Source of the DNA: Pomacea canaliculata
Taxonomy: Eukaryota > Mollusca > Gastropoda > Architaenioglossa > Ampullariidae
Assembly: GCF_003073045.1 (NCBI RefSeq)
Contig: NC_037591.1
Span: 41,429,883 to 41,493,882 of the forward strand
Reading direction: 5' to 3'
Length of the DNA stretch: 64,000 bases
Shown here: piece after piece, positions 28,601 through 44,428 of the stretch
How positions within the stretch are numbered: position 1 is the stretch's first letter
How the letters are laid out: the number at the start of each line of letters is the position of its first letter
Notes under the pieces: model-generated
What the model was told of the DNA's origin: nothing
Databases searched by the model: none
Seen by the model: only the letters and a program-made list of their open reading frames with translations
Position numbers and translations under genes: made by a program

Positions 28601-31600
28601 AGGAGAGAAAATGGTGTTTTACACCAAGCAACCAACTAAAACTATATCAGGGGAAAGCAGCCAGCCTTGTAAAGAGACACCATATGAAAAGAGACAACAG
28701 CTTGCCTGAGATCTGGATATCCATTTCCCCACAGGCAATTCTTCTCTTTATTTTATGACAATTATCCCTCTAGTCTTTCCCCACTGATACTGTTTACATG
28801 AGAAAGTCCAAGCTGTTCTCTAGCATTATTTCTGCCAATACTGATCACCCCACCATGTGAAGGAAGTAATGACGAGCATACCTACTGAACTTCAGTTTAT
28901 TCAAGTAAAGCAAACAGCTGTGACAAAAACCAGGATTCCCCACCAACCCATCCACCACATGCCTAGGAAGGGGCACAGACACAACCCCTGTTTGTTCCCT
29001 CCAAGACTTACAAAGCTATTTTTGCTTCCTGGCCCCCTGTGGCAGTTACTATACATGGGCCAGCCAAGATACCGCTTCAATCTAAATATAGCATCCCCCT
29101 TCCCCACAGGATTTTTGCCCCTTGCTTTCTACAAATACAAGGGCCAGAGTTAAAGGATTTTCTTCCCAATGCACACCACGTCAACCACTCACCTCCACTC
29201 TTTCTCTCTCTTTTACCACACACTTCTTTGCACCTTATCAAAAGCACCAAGCTATTTGTGGTTGATCCTCTGCAAAATTTATCAGTGATGTAAGCAAATG
29301 TACAGGCTCTAGTTGTATCCTATGTCAAATGTGCCAATTTTATGGTTATCAACCATCATTCTTGAAAATTTGCTATGACCGCTATCCTAGAAAAAAGATA
29401 GGCAGTGCCAAGCAGTTCATCTTAAGTGATAGGCATAAAGTCAGTGGCAGCAATGGGGCTGGAGGTGATTCCAGGTTTAAAATTTTGCTAACAAAGCTGA
29501 AAATGTGCTAAGGTATTAAGACAAGATAAAATGTTAACATTTTTTTTCTTTACATCCATAAGCTCACTTAAATTTCCAGAGATAATTTTATACATGTATG
29601 TCTTTTTTTATGCGAAAAATCACTCATTAACCTTGCTATTAGGATTAGCAGATTGTGAACCAAAAAGAACTTCTAAAAAATGTTATCCTTAGATTCCTAC
29701 AAATTCATGGAATTTGGCTTCTTCCTGCTTGCTCAATCCATGCTTTGTACTGCCATCCACACATCACACTGACCACTGACTCCCAGTCGTCATCATGCAT
29801 CCTGTTGATGACTTCCCATCAAACAGTCATTGTTACATTTTTCAGTCATGTCTGAAAATTATTTTTTGATCTGTACATCTATGCATACATGCTGATGCAC
29901 ATGCGTGTGTGCCTGGCTGAACTTTTAACATGCTGCAAGGGAGTTTGTGACACTAGCAATGAAAAAGCAAATAAGCTTTTTCCCTAAAGCATGTCTTAAC
30001 AGTTTTGCAGATGTAACCTGAAGCAGGAAGCACAGAGTGCGCACCCTTGTGGCCTGCGCAAACTGAAGCACAACCGATCACATTCACTTAACAAGGCTTG
30101 CACTTCTCCAGAGTCTTTTGCAGCAGGGATGAAAGCTGAGGTTATTCTGAGGGCCTGCATTGTAGGCATGCAGAAAGTGGGGTTCTGGCAATCAAGAAGA
30201 GCACTTGAAGCTTTGCTAGCACCAGTAGTACTTCCTTTTGCACTGTTCACTAGGCACCAGGATAGCAGGCCCTCATAAAAATCAGTTGAATTGTAGAGCA
30301 TAGGAATTGTTCTAAAGGGAGGTGGGGGGGAGGACAAAACTTCAACAATCCTTCTCATATCAAAGGTGATTAATCAACAAACCAGAGCTGCAGATGTGTT
30401 GCTCCAATAATAATGTAATGCATCATGTCTGGCTTTTGCACAGCACTACATTTAACCACTATTGTTTGTAGGCTGTAGCAAGCATGCATATGGATCATCC
30501 CTGGACGATTGTTAGAAGCCAGTAATACACCAAGAATGTTGAAAAAGGTTTAATCTCTTTTGCACACGCACACACAGCATCTCCTTTTCCTAAGTTTTTT
30601 CATCATTAGAGTCTCTTTTTGGTAAGTTTTCTTAATTATTACAAAAAATTGGCTTAACAATTCTTTACTATCTACAGAATGGAAAAAAAAAAAATCAGTT
30701 GATTTTCTCAAAGCATATGCCATTTGTGTGGTATGACTGCTGCAACTAATGCCTCCTTACACTTAATGGAAGTGAGCTTCTAGCTTTATAAAAGTGTATT
30801 TTCTGTAAGCAAAGGGTAATTACCACCCATCCCCTCCACCCTGACAGGATGCAAAGTCAAGAATAAGACTGCATTTCCAGCACACACATATATAGATACG
30901 TGTGTGTGTAGGTGAGAGAGAGAGAGGGATGCTTACTCTGATCAGATAAAAAAGCATCAAGAATAAGCTCACCAGTAACTAATATGAACTAAAATTTCAT
31001 CATCAAAAATTTCCATGAACTCTATATCAGCTGCTGTCAGAACTAAATTTATACTATACCAACAGCTGCAAACTACAATGTTTTTCTTCTTTAATAAAGA
31101 ATTTTAAATTATAAATTTTTTTTTAACCTCATCAGCATTATAGTATATCATCTTTGAAATATCCTCTCCGTTTACCTTTCACATTCACTCAAATGTAATG
31201 ATCAAGCACCAGTCTACTATAACCACTGCCCTCTGACATGGTGACTGCAAAGCTTAATGGCTTTTAAAGTGGAAAATGTATAATAACGTGCATGATTATC
31301 CTCAATAAGGCATGACTGAAAACACAGATTTCACACTGGATATTAAAAATGACTTGTTTTAGTAAATGTGACTTGAATTCAGGGAAACAATATCAACAAT
31401 TTTGAAAAATCTGCCTAAATTTTGTGTTCATCTGTAATTATATTAAACCTTGCACAAAAAGTACTTTTTTGGCATTTGGCTTAATTCAAACCTTTTAAAT
31501 AAAAATCTTGATTCCTTTTCCTGATTCCCCTCCCACACCACCAAAGTTTTTCTTTTTCTTTCTCTTAGATCCATGGCAGCAGCTGTCATCACCCTTCTCC

Positions 31601-34600
31601 TTACATGTACATGTGCATTCATGTAATTGCTCTTGCCATAGTCCCAGCATCTCAGATGCTACCAGTTTTAGGTACACATTATGTTACATTAATTTATCAA
31701 AGCCATTACTAATCTGTCTTAACTGTTCTGAAGCCAAGACAAATTTTTTCTACTTATTTCAATGGTGAACTGGAATTTAGATAGATCTCTTTGTATCTGC
31801 ACAAGGTCAACACATGGCAGGAAAGTATAACAGAGATGCAGTCACTCCCTACATGTGTCTTCCAGAAAATTATACGATTTTATGAAAATGAAGTTTAATC
31901 TTTCTTCTTGTAACATTGCTTCGAGTCTTTAGTTTGGACATCCATCAGGCAACAGTAATATCATTTTATGTCAATTTCTTTCATGTATCTAGACAGTGGG
32001 ACCACATGTTTATGCCCTTCTGTAGGAAACTGTTAATGCCACAACTCTGAATGGTCTCTGATATTTGACAGGGTTTAAGAGCTCTGGAATAATAAAAAGC
32101 CCTACCCATTTCCATTGACCTATGAGAACAAAGGGCCCATGAGCCCTTCAACCTCATGTCTTTAGAGTCAAAACATGGAAAATGGACTTGGCAAATTGAT
32201 ATCTTGTGCAAACCATCTGGGCAAGCGCATGTGCCTCTGTGTATACACTCATCCACCCACTGAGTCAGAGGCAGGTTTTACATGACCTTTTGCAGCCCTG
32301 GCCGGCCAAAGCAGGAAATGCTTGTCTTGACGCCTACCCCCAAATTCTTTCTGGCAACCTTTGCTACCCTAGAATAATCTGAAAATCTGGGAATGACCAT
32401 GACTTCAATCCTTGGATCAGGCAACCTTGGGGAAAGGTGTTTTATCAGATATGATTTAACCTCTAAAATCCACATTTATTGTTGCAACTGAACAGGTTAC
32501 ACAAAGCAAGCTTTTCTGATCAGCACAGGTTTCGCTTATTTTCTATGAGAACTATAAAGTTCTGATTCTCTTCCCTAAATCATTCCTAACCCCTCATGCC
32601 ACATATCTGTAACACGTGAGTGAAAGCCTTTATTTCATTTCTGAGTTCTCTTGGTCTCCACATAACAGCAATGAACCCTGTTTCTGAGCAAAGGTGCGTT
32701 TGTTTCTGCTGATTGTGTTCTGGAATAAAAACATGGGCCTAGACAAAACTAAACTCCTCTCAGCAGTGCTTAATAAACCTTCAACTTCAACAAAAACTAA
32801 TAAAGTCACTTGCTGATGCAAACCATGGCAAAAAAAAAAAAAGCACCCGTTTCCATGCCTCAGACTCATGCCTAGGTGCCGCAGGCAGCGCTACACTCAA
32901 TTTTGCATTCCTCAGGTGCGGCATCTCTCAGAGACAACAGCGTGTTCTTACCTGCACAGCGCACACAGTGCGAAATCTCTAGCACACCTTGCTTGCCTAT
33001 TACAGTATTGCTCTACCTGAGGACCAAAGGGTGTTGGGTGGATGGGGAGAGGAGATGATGAGAAGGGGGGGAGGGAGATGTGTTCCCTCCTGAAACCCCA
33101 TCCAACTCACAGGCCTGCTTGGCTGAGCCAAAGATTTACAACTATTCGCCTGGCAGCCTTTTAAGATCTGCCGGCGTCTTTCATTTTTACAAGCCCCAAC
33201 CTTCACCCACAGCGACCACTGTGAGGTAGTCGTGGGTTCAGGCACATGGTGCGCTGCCGATGTCAAACACAGCCGCAAGCCCAGCGGAGTTTGCCAAAGC
33301 GGCTGCGCCAATGCCGACAACTGCGTCGGACTAATGGCGGGCCATCCCCTCATGAGAGGAAATAACAGGGTGATTAAGTCACTCAAACCTCGGGACAAGG
33401 TCAGCACTGCACCTCTCTTAGTCTTACTGCTGCCACAAACACCTCTGACCCAACCGCTAGGAGTAGATTTCAACCTTCCAAATCACATCATTTAAAAAAA
33501 AAATCTCTGCCATTATATCTTTCATGTTCTCTGCTTTTCACAGCGTTCTTTTTCTTCAAACTTGATTGATCATTTTTTAAACAAATTTCATCTGTTATTA
33601 TTATTATCACAAAATAAATATCACACAGCTGCCTCAAAAAATGATTTAGCATAGTTCCAAATTCAGAACCAAAGGTATATCCATACACCAGAGGTCTACT
33701 CAATATCTGTAATCATTGCCAAGGACATCAGGTAAGATGAGGACACAAATTATCAGCAGACCTCTGAGGTCAAGGTCACATGCCTGACAGGCTAAGTGCT
33801 ACATGATCTGCTATTATTATGTACTTTTACTTTTTTGTGGTCAATTGTATTTGATTGTTAGGAAGGATTTGCTTCATTGATTACTTCTTCTAGTAGTACA
33901 TTTACTTGTGGTTTTCATAAATTATAGGTGAAAAATATTTCCTTATTAGCTTTAAGCTTTAGTTTTGATTCAGCATTTGGCCCCTTGTTATACAGTTAAA
34001 AAGAGATGTATCAAATATACAAGTGTCAATGTGTCTCGCAGGACACAGTGTGCAGCATTCTGATTTACTAACACTGATCACTGGCATCCTACAAACCAAT
34101 ATCACATCAAGACTAAAAACTCAAGAATTTGATGATGCACACCTTTTTTTTATGCAGACACTATCTTCACTGGATTTTACACAGACTGAAGAACTCAATG
34201 TTCAGAACAGTTTAATCTGCTTTAAAGCCCACAGATTAATGAGCTCAATGCTCAGAGCACTTTAATCTACTTTCTTCTTCTTGATCCTATTTGCCCCCAA
34301 TGGAGCATAGGGTCGCAACTACACCCCACCATCAGACCCGGTTCTGGGCATCCCTTTCCAGTTGGGACCATGTTATGCCAGCTGCCTCTACCTCTCCTCC
34401 ATGTTCAATCTACTTTAAACCCCCAAAAAATTATTTTAATTCTTCAACCATATGTTGTTGATGCAAAACCTAAACAGATATGAGTTTCTGTTTTTATAAT
34501 GTAATTCACAACAGTACAAGCAATAGACTTGTCATCCTATGCCAAGGTAGATTATTCTTAGCCAGGAAAATAGTCTTCTTCACAGACCAAAGAGGTCATA

Positions 34601-37390
34601 AATCAGTTCAGAAACTTAAAAAGGGACATCTTGTTTTCCCAGAAATCTTAGAACATCAAAGCTAAACCTAAATGACTTCTTATAGGAGCCAAATGCAAAA
34701 ATTTGAACTTGAAAACATGTTTTTGATACACCAAAATGTATTCGTTTTGCTTTAAAAGTGTAATGGCATTCTAGTCACTTCAGCCAAAATTGTACAGGTA
34801 TCTACTATTTGTCTCGATCAATATTAACTTTTACTAGCTAGAAAGATTTATTTTCGTGATTTATTTTCATTTTTCTGAAGCCTACGTGCAGACTCAAATT
34901 GCATAGAGAGCAAAAGTGTGAACAGCTGAAGATGACATTATATAAATGTATTTATCTCAAGCAATGTCCATGTTGCTTTAGAAAACCCATCCTTGAATCC
35001 TTCACATTTTGTTCATTTAGAGCATAAAAAAAACTGTGTATGACCAAAAATCCTATTCCATACACAATTAAATCACCTACATGACCCATATAGAAAATGA
35101 TGACTAAACTAAAACAAGCCACACTCCAAAAAAACACTTAAAACCTATAAAGGTTCTGCAGCTCATGTTTAGTAGACATTCTACAAGGCATCATATCATT
35201 TTACTTGTTTGTTGGAGCACATACACGTTGTGACAAAGTGAGCAGGCTACATGTTCTTTCTTGCCCCCACTCCCAACCCCACAATTTCCATCCACAGCAG
35301 TTTTCTAATTTCACAGAAAACTACATTTCAAGCAGCATTATCATCAAATAAAAAACTGCAGTCAAATCTTTTGCCTCAACAATGACTCTCAATACTATCT
35401 ATTAGAGGTCTACTTACATTGCTTTGAATTTTTGTGTTTTCTGCTATTCTCCTTGTCTCTGGTGTATCAGCCACTTGGGTGTGTTTAGTTTGTGGGTAGT
35501 GCCTGCAATGACAAAAAGAAATCCCTTAAAGTTAACAAATGAATGAACTAGAAAGCCAAACTCTGAGATCTCCTTTGACAAGATTATGCTTTCGAGATGC
35601 AATCAGATGCTAAACCTATTGCCACGACAATAAAAACACAAAAATACACTGGACTCAGTTCATATAAATATTCAGAAATACAGCTCCCTCACTTACTACA
35701 TAATTTATGAACATTTTTATCATAATCAAAGACTGAGTGAACTTTTTTAATGGGCTGTGACAGATACTATGTTATAGGCTATGACAGAATATGACAACTG
35801 ATCATTTTTATGCTCAAAGTCAGGATGCTGTATAGACTACCTCACACTGAACTCTTACAGAATTGTAGCATATTAATGCATGTCATTTACAAACGCAAAA
35901 TATTGTATCTGGAGATTCAAGAAGTTTATCACACACAGGAAAGGTACACATAAACTTAGGCACTGGAAACAGTTTAAAACAAGCTAGGATTGCAGTACGT
36001 GCATCTTAACAATTTAAAAAATGTATTGGCAGCATCTAATAGGTCACAAGGCTGAGCAACATAAATTTGTTACAAGCATACAATGAATAGGACAGACTAC
36101 TAAAACTTACAGCATATTTGCCGTTGAAAATCCTTTAATACCAAATGATATCCTGCCACAACAATTGCTTGAAAAGTACAAATCAGAGTGAGGGACATAC
36201 TTACGCAGAGCAATATGGAAGTTTTTCATAGCCCTTGTAGTTCTTCATATTTAATGTCATGCCACATGTTTCACACTTGAAACATGCTTTGTGCCAAATC
36301 TACAGAAGAAAGAACAATTATAAGAAGGTATGAGAAAAATGGGAATCTATATAAGTGAAAATGTCCTAAAAATAAAATATTACAAAGCGTGTTATGGAAA
36401 AGGGAGAAAGTGTGAAATGTAAAAACAGCCCCCACAAGTCTATTTAAATGTCAAAGGCAGCATAAAAGGTAAGGCAAAAATCAACCGAATAAAACAGCTA
36501 ATATTTAAAGTAATAAACTTTACTTCTAATTGGTTTTCGTGGGAAAGGCTGTATCACAGTGGCAGCACAAATATTTTCATATTTGCTGTTGTTTTAATTC
36601 TTTTAATCTCATATACAATTGTATATGTATGTGTGTGTGTGTTCAATGCATAAGCAACAGTCATATTTCAAAATTAAGCGTTTATGCTTTGGTATTAAGC
36701 ATAGATGTCATAACAAGAATCATCAGTTCCAAAGGATTTTCTTTTTCATAAAATGTATATCATATGCAGTTCTAGGCTAACTCACACTGTATAATCATGT
36801 TATAACACAGAGCTTTTGAAATACATTCTATTCAAGTAAAGCGTCTCACTAAAACTAAAACTCCAAAACTAATTGATCATAAATTTGTGATTATGCACTT
36901 TTATACCGTACATCAATGTTGTAATTGATATTGAACAGTGCGACACTTTGGAAATGACACAGTTTGTCATATATGATGAATTTAACTCAAAGACAAGATA
37001 GAAGTATGTCGCTGAACTTGTGAAAGAGAAATTCCGCGTTACCTTTAACCTAGTACTTAGCAGTACTAGGACTCCACCCATTCAGGTTTTTTTTTTTTTT
37101 AAATCTAAAAGAAAAATCAAAGCGATTCAACATACAGGAATAATCACAATGGTATGGTTTTCCTACTTTCGTTTTTTTTTTTTTTTTTGTCGTCACTTAC
37201 GACCCTATTAAGGTATCATCGTGACTCCCCTGTGTTTAATTAGCGCGGAATGTAACGGCATGTCTTCCTAGCATCCATCAGAATGGTCTACAATGTACAG
37301 CGGTGAATATTCGTAACTTACCTTGTCCAGACATTTTAATTCCTCCGTAGGGTACACAGATTTCGTACATTTTGCGCACTTTTTACTCAT
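16664..37390 (-). CDS. LASP1: LIM and SH3 domain protein (Lasp), actin-binding adaptor
   Basis: Minus-strand coding exons in order: 37390-37322 (ATG), 36299-36205, 35502-35418, 28409-28305, 26802-26628, 24504-24379, 18182-18027, 17201-17170 and 16837-16664 (TGA). All phases agree and give 338 aa; human LASP1 has 261. The LIM domain has zinc ligands C5, C8, H26, C29, C32, C35, C53 and H56. Nebulin-type actin-binding repeats follow: VADTPE in exon 3, [20 protein letters not shown] in exon 4 and [12 protein letters not shown] in exon 5. A Gln/Pro/Ser/Tyr-rich linker comes next, then a C-terminal SH3 of 57 residues ([33 protein letters not shown]). Lasp proteins link F-actin to focal-adhesion and Z-disc partners. 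Exon 24379-24504 ([20 protein letters not shown]) lies in the linker, where orthologues vary. The gene shares a short promoter region with RPL23. Confidence 0.95.
21494..21502 (-). other. LASP1: Candidate 9-nt microexon in the LASP1 linker
   Basis: On the minus strand, gacggcaag sits between a long pyrimidine-rich acceptor (ggtttcttttttgccag) and a donor gtaagact. Nine bases keep the reading frame. Entered in phase 1, like the flanking exons, it would add the residues G-R-Q at the joint between exon 24379-24504 and exon 18027-18182. Nothing but transcript data can confirm so short an exon. Confidence 0.55.
22718..22795 (-). other. LASP1: Candidate 78-nt cassette exon of LASP1
   Basis: On the minus strand a strong acceptor (ggctgcctgcctcacag) is followed by 78 open bases and the donor AAGACAG|gtagcc. 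The reading is open only in phase 1 ([20 protein letters not shown] and onward), and it leaves in phase 1 like the other linker exons. No similarity to known Lasp linkers is recognised, so it could be chance. Confidence 0.35.
22915..23097 (-). mobile_element. tRNA-derived SINE, copy 2
   Basis: Reverse complement matches copy 1 at 1901-2062: A box tggtgcgatggttagcgcc, B box gggttcagatctc, shared body ctgtttacagtgctggctgc and a tail ending near cgggttaaac. It is the best-preserved copy in the window. It lies in a LASP1 intron, in the same orientation as the gene. Confidence 0.75.
28612..28745 (-). mobile_element. tRNA-derived SINE, copy 3 (5' part decayed)
   Basis: Reverse complement has the B-box remnant ccagatctcagg, the body ctttacaaggctggctgc and the tail ggtgtaaaacacc, as in copies 1 and 2. 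The A-box half is not recognisable. It lies in LASP1 intron 3, just upstream of the single-repeat nebulin exon in gene orientation. Confidence 0.6.
33000..33480. other. GC-rich block of unknown origin inside LASP1 intron 3
   Basis: This stretch is clearly richer in GC and CpG than the rest of the intron and is open over 157 codons on the minus strand and 87 on the plus strand, which is expected of GC-rich DNA. No protein family is recognised in any frame. A tRNA B-box-like piece (gtgggttcaggcac) near 33230 and the abrupt composition change suggest an inserted repeat, but I cannot identify it. Confidence 0.35.
34268..34405 (-). mobile_element. 3' end fragment of an RTE-like LINE
   Basis: The reverse complement contains cagaaccgggtctgatggtg, gttgcgaccctatgctcc and then an AAG-rich tail. 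This parallels the end of the element at 38765-39480 (aaaaccgggtccattggcga, ttgcgaccctctgctcc). The two are therefore members of related families. This copy is strongly 5'-truncated, as is common for LINE insertions. Confidence 0.6.
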
Positions 37391-38001
37391 TTTTTTGAAT
37401 CCTTTAAACAAATAGCACTTGTTGCATTAAATCCAGTACAGCAACGAAGCGCGCTGAGGACAGGCTGCTTCTGCCTCTTTTGGATTATGTCGATCTTTAG
37501 CCACGGAAATACAGCAAAAACTGAAAATTGTACCCAACGCCAGCCACAGCCAGCACTGACGGGCCGTGCGCAGAACAATATGGAAAGTGACTTATGACAT
37601 TATTCTTTAATATATATTGTTTGTAGGTAAATCAAATACAATAAAATTTATGAATTATAATCAAGGCAAAAACTAATTATGAATAATTATTTTTAAATAA
37701 AGTGTTGTTGTAAATATTAATGGTTCGATTTGTGATCTAGTATAAATTCCGGGTCACAATTCACCGTCTTGAAGGCTTGTGTGCTGGGATTCTTTTAGAT
37801 GCGAGTAATTGACAGTCATAAATAAGAAAAATATTTTTTTATTTGAACTACTTTTGTAGCATAAAAATTAATATCGCGATCGCTTTGATAATATCAATAT
37901 ATAAGCAGCCATATACATAGAAAAGAGAGATAGAGCCGCGAAGTAGCAACACTTCCGGTTCACGCTACGACTTCCTCTTTAAGCTACGCTGTTGATCCAT
38001 C
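37391..38001. promoter_or_regulatory. Shared LASP1-RPL23 intergenic (bidirectional) promoter region
   Basis: The start codons of LASP1 (minus, 37390) and RPL23 (plus, 38002) are 611 bases apart and face outward. Transcription start sites of both genes must lie in this interval unless LASP1 has a non-coding first exon elsewhere. The LASP1-proximal 200 bases are GC-richer; the middle is AT-rich. Confidence 0.65.
37951..37980 (+). promoter_or_regulatory. RPL23: RPL23 ETS-type site and 5'-TOP start region
   Basis: acttccgg at 37951-37958 matches the ETS/GABP core common near metazoan ribosomal-protein gene starts. It is followed by cttcctcttt at 37971-37980, a pyrimidine run typical of 5'-terminal oligopyrimidine (TOP) transcripts under mTOR control. 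The start codon is 21 bases downstream. The start site is inferred from motif and position only. Confidence 0.55.
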
Positions 38002-42152
<4,151 letters not shown>

Positions 42153-42155
42153 GAC

Positions 42156-42161
42156 AATAAA
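42156..42161 (+). terminator. RPL23: RPL23 polyadenylation signal AATAAA
   Basis: AATAAA begins four bases after the stop codon and is followed by a GT-rich stretch (tttgtgacattgtttg) from about 42174. This fits a 3' UTR of only some 20-30 bases, normal for ribosomal-protein mRNAs. Confidence 0.8.
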
Positions 42162-44118
42162 TGTTGAAACAGCTTTGTGACATTGTTTGCCTCATAATTG
42201 CCTAAAATGTGTGTCTGTATTTGTGCAAATGTATTTTATTTGACCATAGCATAGTTTGTGTGTCAAAATTTAATGGCTCATTGAAAGAAAGGGCGTCTTC
42301 AGGCATCTGAGTTACTGAGCAGTGCTAACTTTTGTCAAGTGGATCTTAATTTTAGGATAAAGCCTTTTAAGTCGTGAGTCATCAGCAAAATAATTTTGAT
42401 TTGAAGATGCTGCACTGTGACATTTTTGCGCCAGAAATTTTAGAATGTTGTGTTGCGGTAAAATAATTTGCTGTGATATAGATTTAGTTGCTGGTACATC
42501 ATGCTACATTAACAATACACAGACATCCTGGCGTGACATAACGTGAAACTCTGGCTCAAGTTTGATAGTGTATAAAGATCTTAACAGTAATCAAAGTAGC
42601 TTACAAATGATTCACCACTAATTTCCAAAAAATATGTCTCAAGGACCACAAAGTCTCAAGTTGCACATCATCTACTTGCAAGGCGACTGTAATTAGTGTG
42701 ATAGAATAAATTGGCTACCAACTTTATAAACCGGAGCAGTTACGAAATGCTCACAATAAACACTTGTCCCGATGCTCAGATAGCAGTTAATGGTTTAATT
42801 TATCCCTGTGATGGTGTGGTCGTTGGGGGATGTGAATAGAAAAGGCCTGCCAATCGCATGGTTTGGGCAAAGTAAAACTGACATTTGCGCTTCAAGAAGT
42901 CACGACTGCAGATCTTTGACAGCCGTTTTCTCAAAAAAAGTATCATGTATGTCCTGTAAATAGGCACACAGCAATTTTTTTTTTTTTTTTTATTGAAGGC
43001 TTGTTAACAGAATGCGATCGTGAGATTAGCTATGTACCTTCGGGTTCAAAGTTCGTAAGTGTAAAAATATTGATCGTGTCATAACCAAAATGAAATATGC
43101 TGGCAACATTGTTAGTGCTGTTAATTGTTTCTCAACTTAGTTAAATTGCTTCATATGCGTAACTTCTATTGAGTTAGGAAAGAAGAGAGAAGTATGAGGA
43201 TGGCGTTTATGTCCGCTCCGACCTTCCCCATCCACCAACAGCATTTTATTTATTTTTTTTTTTTTTTTTTTAATACTTGACCTGAGAAAGTCGGGTGGTA
43301 ATGTGAACCTACATTATTTTCATTTAAAAAAAAAAAAAAACTAACAGCAGGCCATTTTGGCGATCCCCAGACCTCGATCGCGACTGCGCCACCAGCACCT
43401 TCCCCCATCCTCAATGTCGAATCAACTGAGATTGGAGGTTGAATCGACTCAGGTCTATTAACGGTCAGAGATCGAAGGGTCGATCGTGGTAATCGACCAT
43501 ATATATATATGACTTCGAATTCTGCGACAAGCAATACACCGATGCCATTGTCTCTTTAAATATCACGTGCGAAACTGAATGGAAACAAGTATAATCCTTG
43601 TTCAGATGTTGTCACTCCCCAACTCCCTTAAAAAAACCTAATTATATCTATGATTTATGACTACAAGCACTTAGTCATAACACGACCTTGTATACATATC
43701 CATAGTCATATGAGTATGACCTGTAACGATGACCCAATCGCTGAACGAATCAGCCAAATCCTCACACGATTTTAGTTAAGTTCTAATTCTACATTCTGAT
43801 TTTTCATCCCAATGAAATCTTAAAAACGATACAGGAAATCGATAATAATTTTAAACTCAATTCAAGACTTATTTAAAAATGAAAATGCATTGTCGGAAAT
43901 CGCCGATTGTTCTTCGTGTAATCCCGACATCGGCCTAAAAATAGCTTGTGTTTTCGTCAACAAAGCTGAGATTCAGAAGAACAGTTAGGTAGTTCCACTG
44001 CGTTTAGTTCATATACTGCTACCTCTCGAGGTCAGTATCAAGATAGTATATGGTGAATCTCTTCCAATAAATGAAAGTACTCGTAAAGGACGACGAAAAC
44101 GGCCAGCTGGAGGTTCAG
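42162..44118 (+). other. Intergenic region and likely TAX1BP1-like promoter / 5' UTR exon
   Basis: No coding exon. CpG-containing sequence from about 43340 to 44100 is the likely promoter area of the next gene. A probable non-coding first exon ends at 44118 with the donor ggttcag|gcaagt, a GC-type donor of good consensus. The block 43370-43505 is rich in tcga/cgatcg palindromes and ends in an (AT)n run. Confidence 0.4.
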
Positions 44119-44404
44119 GCAAGTTATGTTTTAAATTGTTAAAGAATGTTGAAGTGTCATGGCTGGCTAGTCTTACACACTCTTCCGTGTTTACACAGAC
44201 ATGGCAAAATAGTAAATAGCAAGTGTGAAAATTAAAATAGTCTTTTTCAGTATTATTACATTCAAATTCTTAATGTTGACTCTATTGAAATGTTTGGGTT
44301 AGCATGGTTTATGAGAGACGACAGTCATATTCTCATGTCAGTGTGACAGTCACCATTTTGCTTTCATGTCAGGTTGACCTTAATAAACAGAAACATAAAT
44401 CATA

Positions 44405-44420
44405 ATTGTTTAGGTAAGTG
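44405..44420 (+). other. Acceptor fused to a donor-like sequence (possible recursive splice site)
   Basis: The acceptor before the start-codon exon reads attgtttag|gtaagtg, so a consensus donor follows the AG directly. The start codon lies 15 bases further on. This is the form of a ratchet or recursive splice point. If the donor is used, an ATG-containing exon would have to come from elsewhere. Confidence 0.4.
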
Positions 44421-44428
44421 TTACAACT

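Larger units (their letters stand above)
28746..35417 (-). other. Large LASP1 intron 3
   Basis: About 6.7 kb of the 7-kb intron before the nebulin-repeat exon 28305-28409. It holds a GC-rich block (33000-33480) and a short LINE tail (34268-34405), described separately. The rest is AT-rich with short A/T runs, and I see no exon in it. Confidence 0.6.

Noticed and set aside
29996..30358. Open frame of 120 codons on the minus strand in LASP1 intron 3
   Set aside because: No domain, no usable phase with the LASP1 exons, no similarity recognised.
33225..33245. tRNA gene suggested by gtgggttcaggcac
   Set aside because: Only a B-box-like piece is present; no cloverleaf or A box at the right distance.
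33000..33473. Open frame of 157 codons on the minus strand
   Set aside because: It lies in a GC-rich block where stops are rare on both strands, shows no family motif, and the opposite strand is also open. Reported only as a compositional feature.
43250..43345. T and A homopolymer runs as evidence for retroposed genes
   Set aside because: No processed coding sequence lies next to the runs; similar runs are common throughout the window.
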